DNA of 38,546 bases from Gymnopilus junonius (taxonomy: Eukaryota > Basidiomycota > Agaricomycetes > Agaricales > Galerinaceae), in the NCBI GenBank assembly GCA_015501075.1, contig JADNYJ010000309.1, positions 1 through 38,546 of the forward strand, written 5' to 3'. The notes beneath the pieces are model-generated. The model saw only the letters and a list, made by a program, of their open reading frames with translations, was not told the origin of the DNA and ran no database searches. Positions 10,024-20,291 of this stretch are shown piece after piece (position 1 is the first letter of the stretch; each line of letters starts with the position of its first letter). Both the position numbers and the translations under genes were made by a program.

Positions 10024-11815
10024 TCAAATCTCCTCGATCCGCGTGTCCTCGTCGTCTTCTTCGACTGGTTTATTTTCTTCTGTTGCAATGCCGGAGTCCT
10101 TGGCAAACTCCTTCAGCATCTCAGGAGTCATATTCAATTCCGCCAATTCGTCCTCTTCACTTGTGATCTTCGGTTCGTCACCCTGGAGTAGTTGAACAAG
10201 GCGTTCAATATGTTCAGAAATCTATCAGAAACCAAAAATAACCACTGTCAACCAAATATTCTTTTCCTCGTATAAAAGAGACAGCAACCTTATCAACAGT
10301 CTCATTTTCATGCGTGGCTCGCACGATCTCATACACCCCATGCTGGCGTTGATAATCACGTCCCCATCGGGTATGACACAGAAGAAGGAGAGTTTCCACG
10401 TGCGTGAGCCTGATTGCAGCATCTGTTTCGCGTTTTTTGTCTTGAGGGAGGAATTGGAGTGGTTCGAGAAGTTTTTCTTGGTCCTGATTAAGAATAAAAA
10501 AGTAGATATTTAATGTTGTTTTTACGATTTAGTTTGTATGGAGATGAAAGGGGAGATGACCCACTTCCAAGTCAAACTCCTCGGGGCCTGCGAGGGGGAG
10601 GAGGATGTAAGGCAGCGCGTCGATTCCAGGAGCTGTCTCTTTTGAGGGCGGCACGACTACTTGAACCGATTCAGGGCTTAATATAGCTTTGTGTGCTGGG
10701 GCGTGGAATGCACAATTTCTACGTCATCATGGGATTAGGTACATTCTAAGGAAGCAAAGAAGAAAATTCTTTTAAATTCACTTACTTGATGGCGGAAGCA
10801 ACGCCCCCTCTTCGAATCGTATCTTTGTGCTCTGTAAATATGACAAGTTTGGCGAGGGGATATTCGAGTTTGCTGTCGGGTTTTGAGATGTCGAGGGGTT
10901 GAGGAGATAGGAAGTAGTTGCGTCCTACTGGAGCCTGCAATGAATCAATGCGTCGATTCTTGGCCAAACTAAAAGATAGGACTTACGACTGTAAGATTGG
11001 CGAATACGCTTGCTAAGAAGTGTAGCTCTGCCTTCCTAGTGCGTTTAGATAGATCCTCAATCTGGACAACTTGTGCGCCTTCGACAAAAGCGTCTATTAA
11101 GAGCGGCAGAGCCTGAACCTCTTTGGTCTCTCCGCTTGGATAAGGTACTGGAGCAGGACATGACCCAGACCGCGAATCCACTGGGAAGAATGAGTTGGAG
11201 AGTCGATCATCTTGAATGACAGGTAATTTCATGTTGATTACAGTAGAGCAGGCTGCTGACGACGCTGTTAAATTTGAGAGCAACATCGCTGCGAGATCGG
11301 CAAGGATCGAGTGCGGGTTCTGCGCATTTGCATGTTTAGTAGAGATCGTAAGCTAGAAGCTGAAACATTGGCCCACAATTATGTAGGACGTTATAAACTT
11401 TAGGAAGGATGGTTCCGAGAGGGGTGTAATCATCAACGGTGAATCCGACAAGTTGACCAAGGCCCGGAATGCATCATGGGCAACACTCTGCATCATTCTG
11501 GTAAGAATAACTTTGGCACAAAGTATAAAGAGAACGCACAAGTTGATCCCGGCACAAAAGCTTCAGATCCCGTATAACATCACTCTCCTTCGGTTTCTGC
11601 AGCCCTCCTGATTGGAGTCCCGAGAAAAAGATATCTCTATGAGGTGCTCCTTTGACAGTCTGTGGTAACAAATTTTCCAGAGCAATCTGTCGGACTTGGG
11701 GGTTTCTGTCCCTCAAAAATGGCACGAGCTGTGTCGGTGAACATTGGAAGAAAATATGAGCGGTCTATCGACGAGGATCTGCAGAGATACGGACCTCGCG
11801 AAGCTGGGCGTCCAT
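10024..11815 (-). CDS. HGH1: HGH1 family protein (eEF2 folding co-chaperone)
   Basis: The start at ATG 11813-11815 (MDAQLRE) is followed by an intron and LVPFLRDRNPQVRQIALENL, the Armadillo-like N-terminus of HGH1/FAM203. IRDLKLLCRDQ and then SVAHDAFRALVNLSDSPL follow across an intron (DUF383 region). Further exons carry DRLSNSFFP, FHAPAHKAILSPESVQVVV and DALPYILLPLAGPEEFDLE (DUF384 region). ETLLLLCHTRWGRDYQRQHG precedes an acidic C-terminus EDEDTRIEEI and TGA at 10024-10026. In yeast, Hgh1 is a cytosolic adaptor that helps TRiC/CCT and Hsp90 fold elongation factor 2; conservation suggests the same here. All exons read without frame breaks, unlike the head-to-head neighbour SPT20, whose start is 143 bp away. 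Confidence 0.9.
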
Positions 11816-11958
11816 CTGAAATATTCAGCGCACGTGACTACTAAACGCGACCATTTACACGTTGCTTACGTTAGCACAACTCATTGTCCACTGCCACTGA
11901 CAATTCAAGTTGCAAAGGGCGTCCAACTGTCCTCCATAACTTGCTCCTGGACAGTCAT
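11816..11958. promoter_or_regulatory. Shared divergent promoter interval HGH1/SPT20
   Basis: Only 143 bp separate the start codons of HGH1 (minus) and SPT20 (plus), so both core promoters and 5' leaders must lie here or extend into the opposite gene. No canonical TATA box is visible, as is common for housekeeping genes. Confidence 0.5.
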
Positions 11959-14900
11959 ATGGATGGATATAACAGAACTCGTGAAGTGGAACAATTGCTG
12001 CAAAAAACGCAATCTTCACCACCATCTTTTATCGTGCATCTTCACGCTGAACACTGGGTTCTGAACAATGGATCGAAGTTTCTTTACAATAACCAAATCG
12101 CGGTATGTTTCCTGCGATTCAGAGTTAAGAGTTTGGATCCTAAACATCTTATCTAGTCTTTGCTTGATGACATACGATTGCATCGGATACCCGTGGATTT
12201 TCTGGAATTGTTTGACTCGGCTCGAGTCCCCTTCTATGATGGTATAGTTGAGGCATTATCATGCCCCGAAACTCGACAATGACCATATTTTTCTGTTAGG
12301 TTGTATGATTGTGGAACTCCTCGACTATCGCCCGCAGAAAAGCCAGGAACCTGCTTTGAAACTCCCCAGAAAACTCGCGTTGTCCTTCATCCCAATCCTG
12401 AGACTTTATGGGCGGACATTTGCTCTTTGAATCAACGAAACGGTTCCAAATGGACTGATAGGGATGCTTTAGAGGTGGAAGCAAAAATCATCGTGAATGA
12501 AGCTTCTCTTTCTCATTGTCCTATGCTCACACATTTGTAGCTCGCCACCGCACCACCACTATGCCTTGATCCGGATCCACATCTCACTCGCGTTGTGAAT
12601 CATGTCATGAGGGTGTCGACACCTAGCATGCCGCTTTCCTTGAAACGGAAGGCTGCGACGATGGAACCAGAGGAGAATGGCCCTGAGAAAGCCAAACGAG
12701 AACGAGTTATGGCATTCATGGCGCCGCAGGATAATAGGCACACTCCAACGTACTATCTGTCCTTTTATTTGTCGTTATATGGCTTACCTTATAGAATTAC
12801 AGTTATCGACTACTGGATGCAATCCAGGCAAGCAAAAAAGCTGCTGCAGAGGCACAACCTATGTCATTGCCTGGTAATCAATATATGAATGCCCATCCTC
12901 AAGTTCCACAACAAAATTCCTCGCAATCGCATGCCCAGTCTCCCGCCGCCCCCCAAACTCCAGCTCCAGCCCATCCCAATCCCATTCGCCGGCTGATCTG
13001 TCTGATAACAAGACGCAAAAATTGATGAAGAAGATTAATACACCTCAAATGCCGCAATATAACCCTGCGTTCGTACAATCAAATGGATCGCATACGCCCG
13101 TCCCTCCTCAACCTACAGCGCATCAATTCGTGAACCAACATCCACCGGCGGTGACAGCGACTCCCTCTCTGCAACCTCAAGTTTACCCCAACTTTCAAGC
13201 GGCAATCGCAACGGAGGCTGCTAAGAGGGTGGCCACACCCGCCCAACCACAGCATCAACCACAGCAACCTATACAATTCCAGTCGCAATACATACAACAA
13301 TACCAAAATCAACAGCATTCTCAGCAGCAACAGCACCCTCAACACCTCAACACCTCAACAGCCACAACACCCTCCACATCCTCAACAGACGCAGCCACAA
13401 CCTCAGCAACAACGTCCGCTTCCCAGCCCAACATCCGCTTGCCCAGGTACATCAACCACAGCCCACACGGCAACAGATGCTCCCACCCCAGCAGGGTTAT
13501 GCCCGATCACCCAAAACTCCAGCCCCAGTCAATGCTACGAGCCCGCCCCGCCCTCAACCAACCCCTCAACCCTATCCAATGCGCCTACACAATTCCAGCC
13601 ACCCATTCCGACCCCCAATTTCCTTCAACCTCCACCAATAGGCTCTCGCGTTACTTCCAAGCCTCAAGCTGTCAACGGCAACCCACAGCCACAGCAACCA
13701 CAAACGGTCCCGACTCCCTCGCAAGCACAGTTCCAATATTTATATTCGCAACAGCTGCAGCAATCCCAACATCAGCTTCAGCAACAGCAAGCACAGTCAC
13801 TAATCCAGCAGCAGCAGCGCCTGGCAGTTGCCAATGCACAGAAGAATGGTGGTGGTCGGGCAACGCCCCAAATCAATGTTCAAATGCAGCAGAATACGGG
13901 ACAACTCCAGCCACCTCAACAGACACCACGGACTGCGACTACTCCGTCCCCCGTACGAAGCAGCCCGAGGGTCGTGCATCAGCCGCTACAACCTGCTGCT
14001 ACTGCACGTTCTTCACCTATGCCTGCGAAGGCCCAGATCCTCCAACAAGCGCAAAGTCAGCAACAGCAGATCCACCACCAGCACGGTCACTCTGCCCAAG
14101 GAGGGCAAATGCAAGGAACTCGTGTGCAATTCCAGGCACCGTACACCCCGTCCCCGCTACGACCTAACGCGGTCCACGGAACGCCTCAGCAGGCGCATCT
14201 GATGTTACCACAGGGGAGTGCGAACGGGACACCAACTATGGCGGCCGCTTCTCCTCGGATGAACGGACGGCCTATCACCCCTGCGATTGCGATGGTCGGT
14301 CCCGATGGGAAGTCTCAGCAGCAGCAAGGGGGGCTGCAAATACCGTCTCAACCGCCTATGCGGCGGCCGACACCTTTGCAGCAGGTCCAGCAACTGCAGG
14401 TCCAACAACAGCAGCAGGCGATGTCGCCCCAGATGAAACATGCGGCACAAGTTCAGATGCAGGTCCAAGCTCAAGCTCAAGCACAGGCACAGGCACAAGC
14501 TCAAGCTCAAATGCAGGCGCAACAGCAACAACAGCACCAAGTAGCCCAGCAGCAGCAGCAGATTCGAGCTCAGTCGCCTCAGAACCCGGTCCAGACGCCC
14601 ATCCAGCAGGCCGCTCAGACCCCCAACAGCAGCAACAGATGTCTCAACAATACGCGCAGCTGTACAACAATTTCCAGTACCCATCAATGCCGAATTATTG
14701 GGGAGTGCCAAATGTGGCAAATGCGACGTCTCAGCAGCAGCAGCAAATACAGCAATTAATTCAGCACCAGCGTCTCGTTCAACAACAACATCAGCAGCAG
14801 CAGCAGCAACACGCTGTGTCTGGAGGTCAAAATATCATGGTCAGCGGCTCACGTCAGCCTGTCCCTGTTGGGATGTCGATGCCAGCTCAAATGACACCTC

Positions 14901-15148
14901 AGCAGGCGGCCATGATGATGAAGCAGCGAAACAGCACCAGCAACAGCAACAGCAGCACCAGCGACAACAAGCGGCCACGTCGATGGGCGGCGGCGGTCCT
15001 GGGTTGGCCAACCATCTCAGCAGGCCACGATGGCCAAGATGATGCCAACGCAGACACCTGCACAGATGGCGGCTCAGGCAGCGATGGCAAGGGGAAAATC
15101 GGTCCGAAGAAGGGTGGTGCTGCGAAGAAGGGTCCTCCTCAAAGATAA
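11959..15148 (+). CDS. SPT20: SPT20, SAGA complex subunit, with long Q-rich tail
   Basis: The ATG at 11959 starts MDGYNRTREVEQLLQ; conserved Spt20-domain blocks follow: FIVHLHAEHWVLNNGSKFLY, LLDDIRLHRIPVDFLELFD, CMIVELLDYRPQKSQEPALK, VVLHPNPETLWADICSLNQR, GSKWTDRDALEVEAKI and RVSTPSMPLSLKRKAATMEP, divided by short introns. From about 12900 to the end (KKGGAAKKGPPQR, TAA 15146-15148) the protein is low complexity, dominated by Gln, Pro and Ala, as in other fungal Spt20. The protein is a structural subunit of the SAGA transcription co-activator in the nucleus. The frame breaks about ten times (for instance near 12360, 12970, 13340-13360, 13425, 13580, 14625, 14928, 15010, 15090). The breaks fit one missing base each, often in C or A runs. 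The gene is therefore annotated as one CDS with likely sequence errors, though pseudogenisation is not excluded. Confidence 0.85.
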
Positions 15149-15945
15149 CATTGACATTAATATTGGAACTGTCTACACTACTACCTGCGCCTTGGATTCT
15201 GCATAATCCTGTAACTTATTTCATCTTTTTTTACTCCTGCTTTCTGGAACTTTCTCATCGTTCTAAGATCATTGATACTCATCCCTTGCTTAGTAGATTC
15301 ATCGTAGTCGCGACCATGGAGTCCTGTTTCTGTCAAGTTGTATTTGTATTATCTATGCATTTTAGTTGGTTTGAATTTCGATTTCAAGTCACGAAATTTT
15401 TCGGACTACATAAATGGAAACAATTTAGCAAATTGAAAGTAGAAGTTAACCTCCGAGCTCCATCTGCAACTCCTCCTTACTTTAACTTACAGTCCTTAGC
15501 ACTAGTATCAGGCTAGCATTGCGTGACTGGCAGGACCTTTATTGATAACCTAGAGCTCCAAGCGGAGTTCCCGCCGTGAGAATGACGACTGCGCGTTCAA
15601 CATTGCTTTGTACTTTGATCACGTTGTGCACCCACCGGGGTTGACTCCAGGGTATGTCAGCCTATCCTACCAGCAGTTGTCTAATGTCATGCTCATACTA
15701 CTTGTCTGTTCCAGAGCAGCACTTGCTCGGGATAGCAAACCACCCTGGACAGGCTGACAATATCTACACGATATATAAGCAAAATGGGACCCGAGGCCGC
15801 ACGTGAAGAAAAGAGCATTCTGCCAATCTCAGTCTCTTGTCGAAAAGTCGATAAATGAAAGGGTATAAGGAGACATTGGACTCTCTAGTTTGCGACGCGT
15901 AATCTTTTTCCTTTCCTTCGAACTTAGCCACCTGCTGCTGTCATC
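15149..15945. other. Intergenic region; 3' flank of SPT20 and 5' region of SDR
   Basis: No gene seen. The left part is T-rich 3' flank of SPT20; the right part carries the SDR promoter with a TATA-like site and a pyrimidine-rich run (about 15904-15919) just before the SDR start. Confidence 0.4.
15772..15779 (+). promoter_or_regulatory. Candidate TATA box of the SDR gene
   Basis: TATATAAG lies about 170 bp before the SDR start codon. It is a good match to the eukaryotic TATA consensus in otherwise mixed sequence, but the distance leaves a fairly long leader, so this is tentative. Confidence 0.4.
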
Positions 15946-17972
15946 ATGAAACTCGGATTGTTTGGTTTTGTCGCCCAACAAAGGGCTACTCTCTCCCCCG
16001 TCCCCAAGGCTGATTTAACTGGAAAGACCGTTCTTGTCACGGGTGCCAACAACGGCATTGGCTATGAGGCCGTGAAACACTTTGCTCGCATGCAGCCTGC
16101 GAGACTTATCCTTGCCTGCAGGAGCAAGGAGAAAGGCCAAGCAGCCCTTGAAAGTAAGCCTTTTGTTTTTATCAATAGCATATGCTAATATCAATGCTTC
16201 TTGATTCTCAGAACTCAAGAAGGAGACCAACTACCCCGGAGCTGTCGAGCTTTGGATTGTCGACCTTGCCGATTTCTCTTCCGTTAAATCTTTCGCGGAA
16301 AGGTTTGAGGCTGACGGTGGCCGCCTTGACATTTTCGTCGCTAACGCTGCTATCGACCCCAATAAGAAGCTTAACTACACGGCCGATGGTTGGGAATCTG
16401 CGTAAGTAACAAAAATTGGGATATCAGCTATCTACATCTGATTTGATTTATTCAGTGTCCAAGTTAATAATTTATCGACGTCTCTCCTCGCCCTGCTGCT
16501 ACTGCCACGAATGCTTGATACTGCCAAACAGTATAATACGGTGCCGCGTTTGGTCGTCGTCTCCAGCTTGGTTCATTACTTCGCCAAGTTCAAGAAGAGT
16601 CTCATTGATTCCAAGAATCCATGGCGCAAATACGGACATAAGGACGAGTTCAAGGGCTCGTAAGTCTCAATTCATCTTGAGATAGTCACCTAATAACTTG
16701 CTGTCTCCCGCGTATCAGGCTGACCAAAGGTCGTTATAATGAGACCAAGCGTAAGCTCCAGACTTATCTCCCTTCCGATCAAGTGGCTTATATTCATATT
16801 TATGCAGTCCTAAACCTCTTCTTCACCCGCGCACTGAACGACAGGTTGGCTGGCAAGCCAATCGTCGTCACGAGTGTCAACCCAGGGTACTGCTACTCGA
16901 GCCTCCGCAGACGATTCACAGGCCTACAGGCCATCGTCGACTCACTTATGGAAAAGGCTTTGGCTCATACTTCGGAAGAGGGGAGCAGGCAACTTGTGTT
17001 TGGCGCCGTCGGCGGAGGTATGGGAGACAACCTACGTGGGGCCTACATCACCCTTTCAAAGGTGGAAGAGCCAAGTGATTATGTCCTTAGCACAAGAGGC
17101 AAGGCCGCTCAAGAGAAGCTCTGGGTAAGTCGTTGCCCCTACCTAGCCCAGTCCGAAACGCTGACATGTATCGATAATGGCAGGGTAACCTCGTCGAAGA
17201 GCTCGTTAAAGTTGACCCCAAGGTGGAGAAGATCATCGACGAAAACTTGACTACCCCCATGATGAACACCATGATGAACTCGAGTACGGGTACCAAGATG
17301 GATTCAAAAATGGGTTCCAAAATGGATTCCATGAAGGAGTCGAAGATGGAACCGATGATGAACTCAATGAAAGAGTCGAAAATGGATTCGATGATGGACT
17401 CGATGAAAGAGTTAAAGATGGATTCGATGACGGACTCAAACACGGGTGCCATGAAGGACATGACGATGGAGTCGAAAATGGGTTCGGCCATGGATTCAAT
17501 GCAGGATTCGAAGATGATGGAGCCCATGAAGGAAATGAAAATGGACTCGATGATGGAGCCAACGAAGGAACTAAAGATGGACTTGATGATGGAGCCGAAA
17601 ATGGATTCGATGATGAGCTCGATGAAGGAAACGAAGATGGACTCGATGAAGGGGGCGAAGATGGATTCAACGGCGGAAATGAGGGTGGCCTCGATGACGG
17701 ACTCGGCGATGATGGATTCAGCGAAGGACGCGATGAAAGACTCGATGATGGACTCGATGATGGACATGAAGGCGGATTCGATGACAGAAATGAAGATGGA
17801 TTCGATGGAGGACACGCACATGGATTCGATGAAGATGGATTCGATGAAGGACACGAAGACGGATTCAAAGGGGACGATGACGGACTCAAATATGGACTCG
17901 ATGAAGAAGACGAAGATGGATTCAAAAATGTACTCCAACATGGGCTCTAACATGCCCACTATCATGGCCTGA
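15946..17972 (+). CDS. Short-chain dehydrogenase/reductase with methionine-rich repeat tail
   Basis: Six exons (15946-16153, 16212-16401, 16456-16659, 16719-16750, 16808-17124, 17184-17972) join in frame to 579 residues. Residues 1 to about 340 form a complete classical SDR: cofactor motif TGANNGIG at 32-39, FVANAA, VVVSS, and the catalytic Y207-NET-K211, split just after Lys by an intron. The NPGY element follows. The overall look is that of fungal retinol-dehydrogenase/WWOX-like SDRs, which oxidise or reduce small alcohols and ketones with NAD(P)(H); the substrate is unknown. From about residue 343 to 579 the last exon encodes Met-rich repeats of the type MDSMK(E/D), with about one residue in four Met, the rest Asp, Ser, Lys, Glu and Thr, ending NMPTIMA, TGA 17970-17972. 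There is no intron or frame break between enzyme and tail. Confidence 0.9.
17259..17969 (+). repeat. Coding minisatellite for the Met-rich SDR tail
   Basis: Imperfect tandem units based on aagatggattcgatga, about 15 bp or multiples of 3, fill the end of the last SDR exon. Unit length changes keep the reading frame. The encoded pattern varies between MDSMK, MDSMM, MEPM and MKESK, so many units have diverged, which argues against a very recent expansion. Confidence 0.85.
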
Positions 17973-19034
17973 ATGTCTAATAGAATGTATTTTTACTGAC
18001 CGTTAGACGAACCAAAGTCCAACGATTCTAGGTACACTATACGACAGTCACGACTTCTTTCAGTATCTTGGCTTCCTTTCTTACCTTTGCTGCGAGTCGT
18101 ATCGTGCCTTTATCTGACCTTTATCTTATGTAATGATTTGTATGACAATTATGCTTTCACGATTTTATATATACTTCTAATTCACTACAAGTCGATGTGT
18201 AGTACGCGTTTAAGAACTTACACAATTTTTATGACTCGTGAAATTAATTCGCCATCCAATAAACACATGCGCGAACAGACAGGCAAAATGACAGATATGG
18301 ATATTATTTCCTAATTTGGTTCGATTCAATATCAAATGATTGTTCAACGATCTAGTCTTGTCTGATTGCTCATACCATACCATCACTTCCAGACAGATAT
18401 TGGTTGCTAATAATTGAAGCATTGTCCAGGCGGATGCCGGTGGCATAATTCAACAAGATGCTTACTCCAAGTTAATTTAAGAAATCCAGAGGTTAGAATA
18501 GAGGTCAAGGTGCCGGGATTAGAATGCTGGACCGGTACCCTGTTAGTTAGTCTGGCCTATGGCAGGAAAAAAAATTTGTATCCCCTCAATATCGAGCCTC
18601 AGAATATGTATTTTGGGTCATATATTGGTCACTTCATCCACTTAGGTGTTGACATATAACACAGCAAAAAAACAAATATTTTAATAATTTGGTATGATGT
18701 AATCAACACGAGGCTCTCCTTGGTTGTGAACCTTACCCAATGATACTTAGACACAGCCATAGAATGCAAAATAGCCAGTTGCAAAACTCGATGGGTAAAT
18801 CTTTTCTATTTTCATCATAAAACTGTCTCTTACTAGTTCTGTGCCTCTAGTATCATTTACATTGCGTTAAGCTCAATTTTGCGAGGTGTGCAAAGCATGG
18901 GGGATGGCGAGAGGAGGCAAACTGCCAAAGAAATGATGTCATTCTTTCCTAATTTGGTTGTGTTCCTGATTACATCAGTTAGTTAATCCAGCCAATGTCG
19001 GCGAAATGAAAAAGGTGGCACTAGATACCTAGTT
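17973..19034. other. Gene-free stretch between SDR and gag fragment
   Basis: About 1.06 kb without a supported gene. It lies downstream of the gag ORF, where a complete Copia element would carry protease, integrase, reverse transcriptase and the 3' LTR. I found no trace of those domains and no second copy of the LTR sequence. Confidence 0.5.
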
Positions 19035-19976
19035 CTAATCGGCGCACCCCCTTGGATTAACCTGCGCTTTTTTCTGTTTTCTCTGAGGCTTTTGACCTTG
19101 TGTCATAGCCGTCGTGTTTGTGTCTGATTTCTTGCGCCTGCAGTCGTCCCCACTATGGCCAAAATAGCCACAGTTAGAGCAGCGCTCCTTGCCCAGGTGC
19201 CGGCACTCTTCCGTCATGTGATTCTGCCGGCCACAATGTTTACAGCCTTGGGAGCCGCTAATTCGGTTCACCAACTTGCGCTTCTTGCCGTTGGTCGGTC
19301 CGGTGACTTGATTGACTTGATCCGAGACCAGGCCACGGTCCCGTCGGTGCTGGTATTCCTCGATTAGGATGCCAATGAAGTCCTGCGACTTAACTTTTCG
19401 CTTGGACTCATTTTCGTCTGCGTCTTTGCGCTTCGTAATGTAAGGGTCAGTGAATATATCCCAGGAAGGGGGCAAAGACGAAGCAATTATGGCTTTGAAC
19501 TGATTATCAGAGATCCGAAAATCGTCATCATCCATATTGTTTAGTCTCTCCCATAGCTTCTTGAGTTTATTGAGGTGATCTGTGATGTCATCGCCCTCAT
19601 TAGCGCACGTACATAATAGATTGCGCTGAATTGAGATTGCGATGTAATGACCCTTTGCGTCATGGACTGATGCGAGATTGTCCCACATCTCCTTGGCGGT
19701 CTTGGTGTTCTGGGCATGGACTAGTTGGTTGTCTGAAATGTTGTTGAGAATAATAGTCTGGGCGAAGGAATCATTAAAATTCCAAGCCTCTAATTCCTCC
19801 GCAGATGTTGCCGCGTCAGGCTTTGGCACTAGTCCCTGAACATAATCCATGACGCAGCAAACTTTGAGTGCACTGACTATTCTAGTCTTCCATGCAGTCC
19901 AGTTGCTGTCGCCGAGGGGTTCAGTGAGCTTAGTTATCGCCGCGCCTACACGCGTGTCAACCTTGGTGATCGCCAT
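19035..19976 (-). mobile_element. Copia-type gag ORF with two zinc knuckles, no pol
   Basis: An uninterrupted ORF of 313 residues starts at ATG 19974-19976 (MAITKVDTRVG). The N-terminal part has LTEPLGDSNWTAWKTRIVSA and AKEMWDNLASVH, typical of the Ty1/Copia capsid region (UBN2/Retrotran_gag_2). The C-terminal part has two CCHC knuckles, CKHCGRQNHMTEEC and CSNCGYFGHSGDDC, both C-x2-C-x4-H-x4-C, followed by a basic tail and stop at 19035-19037. Gag binds and packages the element RNA. No protease, integrase or RT follows, so this is a 3'-truncated element or a solo gag; the open frame suggests recent loss, or selection to keep it. Confidence 0.85.
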
Positions 19977-20068
19977 CACGAATCTTGATTTTGTTAAATA
20001 TAGACTTGGTGTGAATCTGTTCGCTTCGTTTGAGAGACTTTAAACGCTATTGGAGTTGTTAAAAGCCG

Positions 20069-20081
20069 GGGCCCATAACCC
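20069..20081 (-). mobile_element. Primer-binding site complementary to initiator tRNA-Met anticodon arm
   Basis: Read on the minus strand, GGGTTATGGGCCC lies between the LTR and gag. It is complementary to GGGCCCATAACCC, the anticodon stem-loop of eukaryotic initiator tRNA-Met. Use of an internal initiator-tRNA fragment as primer is established for Drosophila copia and relatives, so this supports the Copia assignment independently of gag. Confidence 0.7.
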
Positions 20082-20090
20082 TTTGGGATT

Positions 20091-20291
20091 TGATACAGTG
20101 TACGTAGGTAGACTAATACAGCGGGTGTTCTCCTGTGGAGGAAGATGGTGGTTGAGGTGTAAGATAAATTATATTCCGTCCTTGCTGGACGATCGCTTAT
20201 ATACTACATATCTCGATCACATACTATCTAAGGTAATTGTTCGTTCTCCGACTCAATCTGGGTCATCGGATTGCCGGTGCATGCCCCAACA
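20091..20291 (-). mobile_element. Probable Copia 5' LTR
   Basis: On the minus strand a stretch of about 200 bp begins TGTTGGGG and ends TATCA just before the primer-binding site, so it has TG...CA ends. It contains a TATA box (plus 20196-20204, read as GTATATAAG). No second LTR was found, so the ends rest on the TG/CA rule and position only. The outer end coincides with the start of the lectin gene. Confidence 0.55.
20196..20204 (-). promoter_or_regulatory. TATA box within the LTR
   Basis: GTATATAAG on the minus strand is placed to drive transcription towards gag, as expected for the U3/R border of an LTR. Confidence 0.45.

Noticed and set aside
13079..13345. Arg/Leu-rich antisense ORF
   Set aside because: Shadow of the SPT20 low-complexity region; no domain.
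14205..14720. Leu-rich antisense ORF over the Q-rich SPT20 tail
   Set aside because: CAG/CAA repeats read in reverse give CTG/TTG leucine runs; it is a shadow.
11959..15148. Programmed ribosomal frameshifting in SPT20
   Set aside because: Too many sites, no conserved slippery heptamer with a downstream structure, and orthologues are known as single frames.
17087..17965. 292-codon antisense ORF rich in Ile, Phe, Ser and Glu
   Set aside because: It is the exact antisense of the Met-rich repeat; the open frame follows from the repeat unit, not from selection.
17973..19034. Search for a 3' LTR and pol of the Copia element
   Set aside because: No stretch resembling the 20091-20291 sequence or integrase/RT motifs was found.
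20065..20085. Possible tRNA-Met gene because of a perfect anticodon-arm match
   Set aside because: Only the anticodon arm matches; no acceptor, D or T arms surround it. It is a retroelement primer-binding site.
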